Below the pieces are notes generated by a model. That model ran no database searches. It saw nothing but the letters and a program-made list of their open reading frames with translations, and was not told where the DNA came from. The translations under genes were made by a program, and so were the position numbers. 64,000 nucleotides of DNA. Source: Hepsetus odoe (lineage: Eukaryota; Chordata; Actinopteri; Characiformes; Hepsetidae). The stretch's first letter is position 1, and the number at the start of each line of letters is the position of its first letter. Shown piece by piece: positions 34,768-46,165 of the stretch. The stretch spans positions 23,688,512 to 23,752,511 of the forward strand of contig CM029370.1 in assembly GCA_017165825.1 (NCBI GenBank), written 5' to 3'.

Positions 34768-36963
34768 AATGGCAACATTTGACTATGAGCAATTTTTAAC
34801 ATTATCTTTATTGTTTAATTGTCATGATTAGGAACGAGTCCCACATGCTGCAGTGTGTGAGCTCTTAATAGGTGATATTTTTCCTTAGCCATCCAATCCA
34901 ATTTGAAGTCATTAGTAATCATCACAGTATTGAAAATCCTGAGGATTGCAAAGCTTCGTGAAATCTCTTGATTTGTGTCCCAAATCTTTAATACTTTGGT
35001 GTCAAAGCATCAGACATTTATTCAGTGAACTCAGAAGGTAGTTTGTTTACTGTGAGCTGAGTGTTTACTGTTAATGGAAGGAGGCAAAGTGCCAGAGTTA
35101 CTGATGTCTGACTGGCCTCAATAAATAAAGGATTTGCTCTTGGAGCCTATATGCTGTGTCATATAGATTGTAGGAGATGGCTATAATTTCTGAATTCCAA
35201 GATTATATTTTTTGACAGCAGTGACATTTGAGAATGTTCTTTGAGTCAAATGAACACATCAAAATTCAAGTAATTTCATGGCTGAAGGTTTAAACTTCCA
35301 TGAGATGACTAGTACATTTCTCTTCTTCAAACACTTTTCAGCCTTTCAGCTTTTCTAGATATGTTAAAGGAGTCTTCATTTTAATTTTGTTTCTAACTAA
35401 AAGTATAAAAGATCAAATAAAATTGGGACGCAGTTTAGAAATACATTACACCACATCCTCCTGGGTTTTTTGGAATGAATTTTAGGGGAACAAATGAAAA
35501 AAAGGATCTCTATTATCTGGCATTCCCACCAAAGGAGTAAAAAAATGGCGACAATGTTTGCCATGATTTCATAATGGTTCAAAGATCATGTCAGCCAATG
35601 TTTCACCAAATGTCTCTTCTTATTGAGGTTTCTTGAACATGCTGTAAAAAAAATCCGGGAAAACCCTATTACACAGTGAGAAAACCATGCCTTTTATAAT
35701 GTTGTGGGACATGCTGTCTTTGGTTGTTATTACAGGTTATGTTCATTAAATTTATAGTATTACATGAGCATTGCTGGTTATGATTGGCATGTCAGATATT
35801 ACATTGTGCATGCATTTGCTGGAAATTCACCATTGTATTCATCACATTTCACAACATTCCCAGTAATTGTCATTTCTGTCTGGACAGTAACTGATAATGC
35901 GTATATGACGCTGTTATGTTAAATGTCAGCATACCATATTTGTAGCAGATGTTATCCAAATTTGCTTTTCATTACATGATCCAGGGAAATGTTAGATATT
36001 CTACAGAGACTTAAACCACCAAGATAACAGCCATGATGGACATAATCTATAGTCTGGAGTTTCAGATTCTGACAGCTACCATTGATTGCCTTTTCTATGG
36101 AAAATAAACTCACAAAAAAGGATATGACAGTCTGTGAAAGTGAGATGAGAGTCTAGTAACTTGTCTTGCCCCAAAAACATCCATTATTTTTGATTGCAAA
36201 AGGACTCATGCATGATTATGACTGGCTTCATGACCTTAACCCACTGCTGACATGAAGGAAACAAATGGCAGACATCTGCAAAGATGGCCCTAGCAATATA
36301 GCCTAGTCGCAGGAGGCTATATTCTGCATAAACACTTGTCATTTGTCCTTTGTGTTATTTCAGAGGATGCCTTTTTATTCTGTCACTATGATGCTTTCTT
36401 TCCACTGGGGATGTTGATAGAGATCCTGTTTGTTCCTATTTCAAAGCTCTGATGCTTTTTTGTTGGTCACATACAGAGGGCCAAATGAAGGGCATCGACT
36501 CAACAGGCCCGTCTTTGATCTCGTTGCTCTCTGCTTTCTCGAGGCCTTTGGCGACAGACCCACCATGTTCAGAAACCTTCTGAGATGTGCAAATGATTTT
36601 GTTGCATGATTTCTCCCTCAGTTCATCAGACAAATCTCTAATCTCTGTGATATGAAAAGTGTTCATTGAATAGGGTGAGAAAAAGCAAACTATGTTGGAC
36701 TTCGAGCTCTACTTCATGATTTTAAATGAAGGGTCGGTTTATGAAAAGCAGCAGTAGGGTTTGTTCTCTAAAGAGAATGACCCAGTCAGAGCTTAACTCT
36801 ACTTTTCATGTTGGATGAAGTCATGCCAGGGATTATTGACTGAGACATGTTAGCTATAAACCCCTTCTGCAGTTCAGTCAGTGTCTAAAGGGCTCAAACA
36901 GAAGGTGTGAAGGAGCTCTCTTAGGAGAGCCAATGAGCCATGGCAGATTAATGAGTAAAAACA
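34768..36963. other. AT-rich non-coding DNA
   Basis: About 2.2 kb with no recognised repeats or exons. Confidence 0.5.
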
Positions 36964-37006
36964 GTCTCTCTCTCTCTTTCTCACACACACACACACACAC
37001 ACACAA
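36964..37006. repeat. compound (TC)n(AC)n microsatellite
   Basis: A TC run followed by an AC run of about 11 units. Confidence 0.95.
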
Positions 37007-37054
37007 TATAATATAATTCTTTAAAATATAATATCAACAAGTGAATAGTAATAC

Positions 37055-37253
37055 AATTTACATTTATGGCATTTAGCAGACACTCTTATCCAGAGTGACT
37101 TCCATGTCCTAATTACAGGGACAGTCCCCCTGGAGCAACTCAGGGTTAAGGGTCTTGCTAAGGGACCCAGTGGAGGTAGTGCTAGAGGTGGGATTCGAAC
37201 CTGGGACCTCTTGAGCTATAGGTCTATAAGCAAGTATCCTACCACTAGACCAC
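37055..37253 (-). mobile_element. SINE C, nearly full length, antisense
   Basis: Reversed tail TTACATTTATGGCATTTAGC, body GACAGTCCCCCTGGAGCAAC and ACCCAGTGGAGGTAGTGCTA, B box GGGATTCGAACCTGG, and the reversed A box ATCCTACCACTAGACC. It is the best preserved antisense C copy here. Confidence 0.92.
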
Positions 37254-37268
37254 CCTGATTGCAACCAT

Positions 37269-37525
37269 TATTATTATCCATTATCTGCCACTTGTCCCAA
37301 ACGGGGTCGCGGGGGAGTGCTGGTGTCCAATCCAGCGCACACAGGGCAAGGACAGGGGACAGGGGACACACCCTGGACAGGTCGCCAGCCAATCGCAGGG
37401 AGGAGCTGGACGGGGACGGTACCTTGCTCAAGGGCACCTCAGGGCAACCTATTGGGAAGGGGTTCAAACCCCCGATCCTCCGATCACGTGGCCGACACCC
37501 TAACCACTAGGCCACCACTGCCCCT
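37269..37525 (-). mobile_element. SINE B, full length, with 15-bp target duplication
   Basis: Reversed tail ATTATCTGCCACTTGTCCCA, GGACAGGTCGCCAGCCAAT, then the shared block GGTACCTTGCTCAAGGGCAC, a B box and CCACTAGGCCACCACTGCCC. The flanks CCTGATTGCAACCAT at 37254-37268 and 37526-37540 are identical, proving a separate insertion next to the C copy's head. Confidence 0.95.
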
Positions 37526-37540
37526 CCTGATTGCAACCAT

Positions 37541-37822
37541 AAATCTTTATTCTTTGTTTTAGTACAAATATGTCCTTTTTCCTGTGCATCTCCTCTTTTT
37601 GATGCTTGATCTTAAATAATTTAACCTACCTCAAAAGTCAGAAACTGATAATGATGAAAAATGGACATAGTAGCAAAATAAAGCAAAACGACAGAGTACA
37701 ATACATCCCTCTTCTCTCAAATATACTAGCTAATTTAAATTCCATGATTGCAAGCAATTTTGCCCATCTCTTTCATCAAATGTGAATAGAATTATGCTAA
37801 TTAAGTAGAATCTGTTACATTT
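37541..37822. other. AT-rich non-coding DNA
   Basis: Nothing recognised. It would be 3' of the minus-strand candidate exon. Confidence 0.5.
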
Positions 37823-38214
37823 TTATTCTTCGTGATGATACATTTGAACATTTGGCACATTTAAGTTTATTGACCCACTGCTGCCCATTGAATCACACTG
37901 TCTCCCCCTGAGAGAAGACAAAGAGGGACTGTTACTTAAAATTGTTTCAAAATGATAGTGATCAGTGTCAGAGATACTTTGTGCAGTGACTGACAGCTGA
38001 AGACGGGAGAGGTAGTGCATGGTTTTTAGCTGTTCCTGGTCAAATTCAAGAGGAATGTAGTCTCCCTGATTGCAATCACAGGTGCAATCACATGTGTCTG
38101 ACCCCTCTTTGAGACTGATAGTGACCTCACTGCCAACTTGTCTTTGTTTTGTGCATTTGCAGTAATTATAAATGACAGAGATGTAGATCATACAAGCCAA
38201 AAAATAAAGGTTTC
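37823..38214 (-). CDS. candidate terminal exon of a single-pass membrane protein
   Basis: On the minus strand an acceptor-like TTTGATTGGCAG precedes an open frame of about 129 codons to TAA (37823-37825). The first codon is split after one base, so the intron would be phase 1, common before membrane-spanning exons of receptors and adhesion molecules. The product begins with a hydrophobic stretch (NLYFLACMIYISVIYNYC), then basic KCTKQRQ, then a polar, acidic tail with CDCTCDC, DYIPLEFDQEQLKTM and a serine-rich SNSPSLSSLRG, ending MYHHEE. AATAAA overlaps the stop. This order fits a transmembrane segment plus cytoplasmic tail. I do not recognise the family. The pyrimidine tract is weak and frames this long occur by chance in the window. 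Confidence 0.3.
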
Positions 38215-38221
38215 CTGCCAA

Positions 38222-39066
38222 TCAAATAATGGAGAATATTTTAAGTAATAGAAAGATCCAGTATTTCTAGCCTTCCTATATATATATATATATAATTATT
38301 ATTATTTATCTTTTTAATGATAAATCCTGTTGGTAGTGGGCTTAGGACACACTGAGACATATTAATGCTGTATTATGATAAATACCAACTTTATCAGAGA
38401 AATGTACAACTACAAAACACAATACTCCAATACAACTAACTCCAAGAACCAGTATAACAAATGACTAAAAACCCAATAGTCAGTAAAAATGAGATCCAGA
38501 GTGCCTTTGTGCAAAGGGGGGAACCTTAAAGATGGACAACCATAAGTGCAGCTATACACCATTAGGGCTGTTACAGAAGAGTGGCCAGATGGAAGCCATT
38601 CTTCACTAAAGGGCACACTACAGCCTGCAGAGAGTTAAAAAAAAATACATCTTAAAAACCATTTGAAACATTCTCTGGTCTGACTAAACTATCTGGCCAC
38701 CATTCCCAGCCGTGTGTGTGGATGAAACCACACCTTGATAATCACCATTCCTACAGTTAAACATGGAAATGGCAGCATCTTTTTTTTTTTTTTTTTCTAT
38801 AGGAACTGGAGACTAGGATAAAATGAAAGATAGGGAAGCTTTGAAAAATTCATCCTCAAGACTCATCCTCAAGGCTTGCTAAAGATGCTTTAACGAAGTA
38901 TTAAATGAAGGATCTTAATACTTTTGCAAATGGGTTTCCGAATTTTTTTCTTTTAATATTTCTACAAAACACTCCAAAAAAACTCTCTGTGCTTTGCCAC
39001 TGTGGAGTTTTGGGCACAGACATTTGAAAAATAATTTAAAGTGAAAACCCTTGCATTAAAGTGAAT
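38222..39066. other. AT-rich non-coding DNA
   Basis: TA tandem at 38278-38294 and poly-T at 38780-38797. No upstream exon for the minus-strand candidate was found. Confidence 0.45.
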
Positions 39067-39225
39067 ACACACTTGTGCAGCAGGGGCAGCTATCGAAAGC
39101 ACCCAGTGAGCAGTGATGGGGATGGTACCTTGCTCAAGGGTACCTCAGGGCAACCTACTGGTGAGGGAATCAAACCCACAATCTTCCAATCTGGGGCAAC
39201 TCCCTAACCACTAGACCACCGCTGA
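39067..39225 (-). mobile_element. SINE A, tail-truncated, antisense
   Basis: ACTTGTGCAGCAGGGGCAGC, GATGGTACCTTGCTCAAGGG, CTCAGGGCAACCTACTGGTG and the reversed A box CCTAACCACTAGACCACCG are present. The part encoding the CTTTCACT tail is missing. Confidence 0.85.
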
Positions 39226-39665
39226 TCATTTGAATCCATTTTTAGAGTCTGAAACAGAACATCTGAAAAACATCAAAGAGTCTGCAAACTTTGATATGCT
39301 TGTTATTGATTGATTTGTTTGTTTTTTAATTGTCAATGTCAAGACCCTTTATTGAACTAGCACATTGGGCACATATATTCAAGTCAAGAGCTATTAAGGA
39401 AACTTTATCTTTAAGACATGTGAGTGTTAAACACAGAAAGGTAACATGATGATGTCCATCTGCAATAGGTTTCTGTCGGTAACATAATAAAAAAAAAATA
39501 ATAAAAAGGGTATTTTTAAAAACTTTCTATAGCTAATCGTGAAACTGACAGCAGCAAAAGATTAACCCATGTGGGATGAACTGCAGTCCATTTCTCCTCA
39601 TCTTCTCTGACAACCCCCTCTCTCTTTCTCTCTCTCTCTGTTTCTCTTGTGCTCTGTGCTGACAG

Positions 39666-39715
39666 AGTTCATCAATGAGATGCCTTTCTGGTGGGCAATC
39701 CAGATGGGGCAGAAT
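39666..39715 (+). CDS. candidate 50-nt internal exon, unidentified
   Basis: A long pyrimidine tract ends GTGCTCTGTGCTGACAG (acceptor at 39664-39665). It is followed by 50 nt open in one frame, reading FINEMPFWWAIQMGQN after a split first codon, and a GTGAGT donor at 39716. Two adjacent Trp and both strong splice signals make it look like a real exon. The tract is part of a TC-rich stretch, however, and 50 nt is short enough for chance. I could not place the peptide in a family, and no partner exon was found. Confidence 0.3.
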
Positions 39716-42664
39716 GTGAGTGTGTCATGCTTTACCTGAGGTTGTGATAATGGGAGTGACAGCAGAACCCTCTGGGATCCAGGCTGACAGTTCAATCATT
39801 TTAGAGAAGGATGTAAATTGCCTTTGAACATGGCAGGTAGGGCGTTGTTTGCGGATCAGCCACAGCAACATGTGATCCCTGCCTCAGCCTCTTAAAGCTA
39901 TTAGTGCTCTTAATTATCCCCTAGTTACAGCTCAAGTCACTCCAGTAACTTCTCCAAAATGAACCCCTGCCAGAGTGCCACTTTTGAATGTTAAAACATG
40001 TTAATCATTGCACTTGACCTTTGGCTGGTTATTGATGACAAAGAATCTGGATTTCCCAGCTTAGTTCCTTTCACTCTTTTTTCTATCATCATTATCTTCT
40101 TTGCTCCTGACCTTTGGAAGAGGACTATCGAGGACGTATAATAAGTCGAATAAGAATGTGACACTAAGGTGCTTCTTAATAATGCATTCTCAAGTGATTA
40201 GAGGCCGATACTGTCTCAGAGAGAGAGATGAAAGAGAGAAAGAGTGAGAGAACGATGAAAAAAAAATGCTTGCTATTGGGACAGCAGTGGTGTTCACCTT
40301 TTCCATCTTGCAGATTTGAGTTGGCTTTGCTGGAGCACTCGCCGCAAAGCAAATTTATCCATGCTAGGATGCCCTCTCCCTCAGCTGAAGCTGAGTAAAT
40401 AATGGAGGTAGATGTTGCGAATGTGGACACAAGCTTGTGGCTGGAGGGGATGGAAAAGGAGAGTTCGCTCTCTGCCATGGCAGCAGCCTGAAACAAATGG
40501 GCTTTGGCAGCTGCCCTCTCAGACTATTCCAAATGTACCACTGTCACTGAAGGCAGGGAGAGACAGTAATCATTTCTGTGCTGGCATGACTTGCATTAAG
40601 ACATACACCTGTAATATACAAGAATCCTCTGCTACTCTACCCTGCTACTGCATGGAAATAAACTACCGGGACTAGTGCAGTTTTGGTGTATATATTAGAC
40701 TCAAATTTTAGCCCGTGCTGGGTCGTTCTGATATTAGGTTCAAATATAAACATTTATATTATAGGTGTGCTGGGTTGTGGGTGGTCACCCATCTTTTAGG
40801 TAAAAAATTGGGATTTTACTCAACTATTAGCCAAATAACAGACTTACATTTGGCCAGATCATTTGGTTTGAAATTTATCAATAACAAAAATTTTTTTAAA
40901 AATCAATGACTCCTATGCAGAAGTGCAATTAATACATCAGAAAGGAATAAAAACAGACAACTGCATAGATTGGTGTGGGCAAGTTGGTTCTGTTTGCTGA
41001 GAGGCTGGATATGTAACTTAGTAGGTCAGCTAATAATACCCACTCATCCCTACACATATTTTGACATTAAGCATCTTATGAAGTTAACATTAACTAGTGT
41101 TTTGTCTTAGGGAGGCTTGGAGAGCCTTTCAACCCACTGAATCTGGCTGTTGATCCATGAACTCATACAGTTATAATCTGAACATCACTGAAGACCTTTT
41201 GATCTGGCTGATCACAAAAAGAAGCTCATGGCTTAGGCTACTTCAGCACTTTGAGTGACCACTTCCAGGGCATCTGGAGCTCTCTGAACTTTGAAACGTG
41301 CACTTGTAAGGTGTATGAATCACACTTTGGGAATGGCCCAACAACAAACCAAAAAGGTTCAGTTTAGTATGTATCATAAAGTAATGCTTAACCACTTGAC
41401 ATATTGTTATGCTAGATGCAGAAAATAAGTAAGCTATTCCTCATTAACGTAAGCTATTCCTCATTAGCTGAACAAAATCAGTTTACAAAAGAGTTACAAT
41501 CACTCTGCAGTGCATCGGTAAAGCATGAATTTAGGCCTTTTGTGTGCCTTGAACTTTTGTTATCTCGATGTTTATTTCCCTTAAATTCAGAAGTGAGCCT
41601 CAGCTGTTCTCTCTTTAAAGTGATGCAGGCCTACACAAGAGCTTCCTCATTAAGTAGATCTGATTGCTGTATGAGTCATCCAGGATGTGTCATAAAGAAA
41701 GCTGAGCAGAAGAGGTTGGCACATACAAAACACACTCAATCTGCAGTCGAAACTATTCTCTTAAAATTGAACAGCTTTGAGATGATGAACCTGGAATGAA
41801 AAATGTTACACCCTGCATTCACTCCTTATTCCTTCACTCTTAACTAATATATTAACTAGATAACTAATAAAAGTCTGCTCAGGCTGTGTTACTTGTTTCT
41901 ATTTTTCTTTTTTGGGCAATTACTTTTCAATTGTTAATCATGTAGAGATTGGTGATTACAGTTGGCTAATGTGCCTCAATCCATCAGCAGTGATATCCTT
42001 CAGATTATCATTGGCCTTGGTGTCCTTGAGATCAATCCATCAATCCATCAATGGAGCAATCAGTCATTCATCATGTAGACAAGCAACAAAAGCACGCAAG
42101 CAATCGATCAAGTAACCTTTACTTAAACTCAGAGGCTGCCACTTATTTTAACATATTAACATATTAGAACGATTCATTTTTAAAGAATTATTTTTTTAGC
42201 TGGTCCAATTTTTTTTTATTTTATACTTTCGTTTAGGATTGGAACCTACAAAATTGAAGCATAAATCTTTTAAAATTGCATAGATGAATGTCTTTTGATT
42301 AATCATGTCAGGTAATATATTTTACATCAACACTACTGTTGTCTTTAGATTCACTTGTTTTGTCTAGAACTGGGTTTTGTAAAATGTTGTGATAATACAA
42401 TAACATTTAAATAATAATAATTTAAAAATAATTGTCCTGTAATTTATGCATATAAATACCACAAAGCAGAACTTTTCAATTTACCCTGCCTTAAAGTAAA
42501 ACCTGACAATTAGTAAAAGAATACATTTGGGCTAAATGAATCATTGTTGAGTGGGCAATGCCACAGCTGCAGTTCTAAACTCTAAAAATGTTAGAAATAT
42601 TTAGACCCCAGATAAGTGTCTTGATTGATCAAGTATTTTTGTAGAAGGAAAACTGTCAGTTCAT
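39716..42664. other. non-coding DNA
   Basis: A GA-rich patch at 40216-40250. Minus-strand frame 40176-40496 and plus-strand frame 41416-41799 have no convincing support. A 15-bp near-tandem CGTAAGCTATTCCTCATTA occurs at about 41430-41467. Confidence 0.45.
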
Positions 42665-42899
42665 TGTGAAAGTGACTATCTGTCATTGTGAAATTGTCAC
42701 AGCACAGTACACGGTGAAACACAACCTGTTTTTCACCCATAAACACTGCGCAGCAGGGGGCAGCAATTTAAAGTGCCTGGGGAGCAGTGATGGGGACGGT
42801 ACCTTGCTCAAGGGTACCTCAGGGCAACCTACTGGTCAGGGATTTGAACCACCAACTTTCTGATACCAACTCCGTATCCAGTAGGCTGCCGCTGTCCCA
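42665..42899 (-). mobile_element. SINE A, near full length, antisense
   Basis: GTGAAAGTGACTATCTGTCA, ACTGCGCAGCAGGGGGCAGC, GGGACGGTACCTTGCTCAAG and CTCAGGGCAACCTACTGGTC, then a decayed head ending GCCGCTGTCCC. Confidence 0.9.
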
Positions 42900-43100
42900 T
42901 ACTTCATGTAGGTTTTATTTTCATTTCATACATATAAATAGAATACAGTAAAAAGTAATGCTTGTCAAGGTCCATGGTACAACCCAGGAGACAGCAGGAG
43001 AATACAAAATTGGCAAGCAATACCAAGAAGTGCAAAAGACTTTTTAACAAATTATAAAAATAATTACAACAAATGAAACAAAAAGTGATGCAAAAGTACA
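42900..43100. other. AT-rich non-coding DNA
   Basis: Nothing recognised between two antisense SINE A copies. Confidence 0.5.
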
Positions 43101-43290
43101 GTGAAGTGAATATTTGCCGTTGTGAATATACACCAACGCTTAATAAATAATAACCATAATAAAAAGCATTCTTCATTCAAGCATTTAACTGATGCCCACA
43201 CCGTGCAGCAGGGGACAGCCATATCCAGCACCCAGGGAGCAGTGAGGGGAAGGATACCTTGCTCAAACGTACCTCAGGGCTACCCCAGTA
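43101..43290 (-). mobile_element. SINE A, degenerate, antisense
   Basis: CAGTGAAGTGAATATTTGCC (tail remnant), an AT-rich replaced centre, CACCGTGCAGCAGGGGACAG and GGATACCTTGCTCAAACGTA. The head beyond CTCAGGGCTACC is lost. Confidence 0.75.
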
Positions 43291-44157
43291 ATCTTTATGC
43301 CCAGTTATGCCCTTGAACCTTTCACATGTTAGGTGAAAAAGTATGTGAATACCCCCTTCAGGAATCGAGCCCCGTACATATTATTCCAATGAGGACTCAG
43401 TGTAGCCAACACGGAGCAGAGACAGCACCGAGCGTATATACAATTATGTGTATTATAGAATTATGTCAGATTTATTATTTAGCAGCAGGTACTTAATGTG
43501 CCATCTACTTTCCAAAAATAGCAATAAATATGTAACATTATAGGAATAAGGCATAAATGGCATGTTGTGACTTTGCAATGTGTTTTATTTTTTGATTTTC
43601 TTTCTATAAATCAGCAGCAACTAATCGAACACATTTTGATCTTGGGTTATGATTACTTTCCAGAGTTATGTAATGAATGGGGAAGTGATGTTGCTTTTTG
43701 CTCTGTGCTGATTTGTTTGTGTGTATGTGGGGGAGGCCTAAAAACCAAACACTTTGCCGGTGAACGAGCGCTTTCTCTCCATTAACGCTAGCAGATATTG
43801 AGCTGATGAGCTGTAAGTAGAACAAGGTCACTGAGCCTGTGGAGCCCCTGACCTGCAAAATTGTCAATTACAATTGCAGCTAAAATAATCTTAATTATTT
43901 CACACAAGCCAGAAACAGATGAGCGCGGACAAAGTACGAAACACTTAATAATCGCTCAACAAAAAGTTGGGCCCATGTTTCAGGAGTTCTTTAGGAGGCC
44001 CATTCATAATAATCTTATTTAAAAAGCTTGACGGTGGAGACTGTTGGTTTCATGCCATGTTTTACATCAGTCTGGATGTTGGACACTCACCACATTCAGA
44101 AAAAAAGACTGTTTTGGCACCTTTACTTTTCATACTTTAGCTTTTTTGACTTGACGT
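43291..44157. other. AT-rich non-coding DNA
   Basis: Nothing recognised. Confidence 0.5.
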
Positions 44158-44416
44158 TGAGCGGTGGCCTAGCGGTTAGGGCATTAGCCGCATGATCGGA
44201 GGATCGGGGTTCGAACCCCTTCCCAATAGGTTGCCCTGAGGTACCCTTGAGCAAGGTACCGTCCCCATCACTGCTCCCCGGGCGCTTTCAATAGCTGCCC
44301 ACTGCTGCACGGGTTTGAGTGTGCATGGGTTAAATGCAGAGGTCCAATTTCGTTGTGGTTCATGTGTGTTGTGCCGTGACCTTGCAATGACAAGGGTTGT
44401 CACTTTCACTTTCACT
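44158..44416 (+). mobile_element. SINE A, full length, well preserved
   Basis: A box GGTGGCCTAGCGGTTAGGG, B box GGGTTCGAACCCC, shared block GGTTGCCCTGAGGTACCCTT, A body GCTGCCCACTGCTGCACGGG and CAATTTCGTTGTGGTTCATG, tail CAATGACAAGGGTTGTCACT followed by TTCACTTTCACTT. It is the best reference copy of family A in the window. Confidence 0.95.
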
Positions 44417-44877
44417 TCATATGCTGTGCTTGTTATGGATTTATGAAGTGCTGGATAGAAAACTTAAAAAACTCAGTGGTGGCTGAATATGTCAGAAGTT
44501 CTAGACATGATAACATTTTCTGATAAGGTGCAAAAGCAAAAGAAACCTGCTGTAAGAATCCTTACTTCATTCATAAGTATTCACTGATGCCAGTTGCAGT
44601 TTTTCTGTTTCATTAAAAACAACTGATCCCACAATCCCCTAAGCGGCACCGCTGCCTAACTCTTAAGCTCATTAAAAGTGGAACTTTTGTTGAAGTTAAA
44701 TACTCATTACTCGTTTACTCAGTTCACTCACTTTATACCCACATCTGTTCTTGTTATATTAAATCTAATTTTATATAGATTTACAAACCTGGAACACAGT
44801 TTAAGCCAACACCTTTATAAACTTTTATAACATTTCTATATTTTCCAACAAATTATACCAAATTACACCTCAACTAC
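44417..44877. other. AT-rich non-coding DNA
   Basis: Nothing recognised. Confidence 0.5.
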
Positions 44878-44976
44878 TTTTATGATATTTAGCAGTCGTT
44901 CTTTCACAGAACAACTTCCAGGTCCCATTTACAGGGACAGTTTCCCTGCAGCAACCCGAGGTTAAGAGTCTTATTG
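44878..44976 (-). mobile_element. SINE C tail, degenerate, antisense
   Basis: GATATTTAGCAGTCGTTCTT, CCAGGTCCCATTTACAGGGA and CCTGCAGCAACCCGAGGTTA match the reverse of the C body and tail with many changes. A further tail-like scrap, ATTTACATTTACAACATTTA, is at about 45066. Confidence 0.6.
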
Positions 44977-45329
44977 TAGCACATAACATACAGTCAAACC
45001 ACATTAGTTTACAAGGCAGTGAAAGACGTCCAATCACATTTTTAAACAGAAAACATGAGGACAAATTTACATTTACAACATTTAGAAGAAATTCGTATCT
45101 TACATCAGTGCTTTATATACACATTTGTTCTTCATTCTTGTAATTTTGGTAAAAATCAGCATCTGTTTATTAAGTGGAGCGAAGTAAAATACCTGTCTGC
45201 AATTTTTAATTTTTTTAAGATTTTTTTCTAATTTAATAAATAAAATAAATAGAAATATAATCAATTAAACTGAATATTATTTCTGTGTGAAAAAGCTATC
45301 TGAAGAAGATGACAGAAAGCAGCTTTTCT

Positions 45330-45720
45330 TTAGTTCACTAAACTGTACTGAAACTTTTTCTGGATCTGAGCCCTATGGTCACAAAAGATAAACACTAGAC
45401 CTTCCTGGCAAACATAAGTTTGGATGCCAGAACATGTGTTGTGATGCAAAAAATAACCTCGTCCCATCTCTTTGCTGCATCTGTGATGTTTCGGGGGAGT
45501 GTTGTTCCTCCAGGGCTGTGGGATCCTTGTTAGAATACATGGCAACACTGACTCCCTCAGGTTCCAGCAGATTTGAAATGAAATCTGGTTCCCTTTGCCA
45601 AAAAAGCTAAAACTCTGGTTCTTCCAGCAGGACAGTTATCCAAAAAACACATCCAAATAAACACAAAATTAAACTTCTGCAACAGCCATCACAGCTGTAA
45701 CTTGGCTTTTAGATTTAAAA
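45330..45720 (+). mobile_element. Tc1-like transposase relic
   Basis: Frames broken by stops and shifts show KKLKLWFFQQDSYPKNTSK at about 45600-45660, the region around the second catalytic Asp of Tc1 transposases (FQQDNDPKHTSK). Upstream is a decayed SVM-type segment. Terminal repeats were not found, and the copy is inactive. It is unrelated in sequence to the transposase-free elements at 24.4 and 30.6 kb as far as can be seen. Confidence 0.7.
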
Positions 45721-45913
45721 GATAGAAGAGTTAATGTGGCAGCAGGGAGCACGAAAGTAAAGAATGGCAAATTAAATAGGTATTTCATTCCACTACGTTT
45801 TGAGGACTCTGTTATTTTTAATGGGACATGAGTAAGTGATACATAAAATGAACGAGTTGTGCATTCGTAAACTGAATGAGTTCAACGTCAAGACCTTATG
45901 AAAAGAAATTGGG

Positions 45914-45915
<2 letters not shown>
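45721..45915. other. AT-rich non-coding DNA
   Basis: Nothing recognised. Confidence 0.45.
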
Positions 45916-45983
<68 letters not shown>

Positions 45984-45991
45984 CACACACA
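45916..45991. repeat. (CA)n microsatellite, one interruption
   Basis: About 37 CA units with a single AAAC interruption near 45967. Confidence 0.98.
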
Positions 45992-46061
45992 GTTAAAAGG
46001 TCTTGATATTGTTTTTTATTTATTATTTTATGCATCAATTAGTTTTTATTTTAACAGCAGC

Positions 46062-46165
46062 ATAATGTGCCCTGTGATGAACTGGCATCCTGTCCAGGGT
46101 GTCTCCCTGCTTTACTCCTTGTGAGAGTCCCCCCGACCCTAATTACGACAAGCGGCTATGAAAAA
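46062..46165 (+). mobile_element. SINE D tail
   Basis: CCCTGTGATGAACTGGCATC, CTGTCCAGGGTGTCTCCCTG and CCGACCCTAATTACGACAAG followed by CGGC. It is the counterpart of the SINE B body and is important for recognising B as a chimera. Confidence 0.7.

Noticed and set aside
41416..41799. 127-codon plus-strand frame
   Set aside because: No motif or splice context. Composition is not distinct from neighbouring non-coding frames.
44158..44230. tRNA-like A and B boxes, possible tRNA gene
   Set aside because: The same head is repeated about a dozen times with a SINE body and tail, so these are SINE promoters, not tRNA genes.
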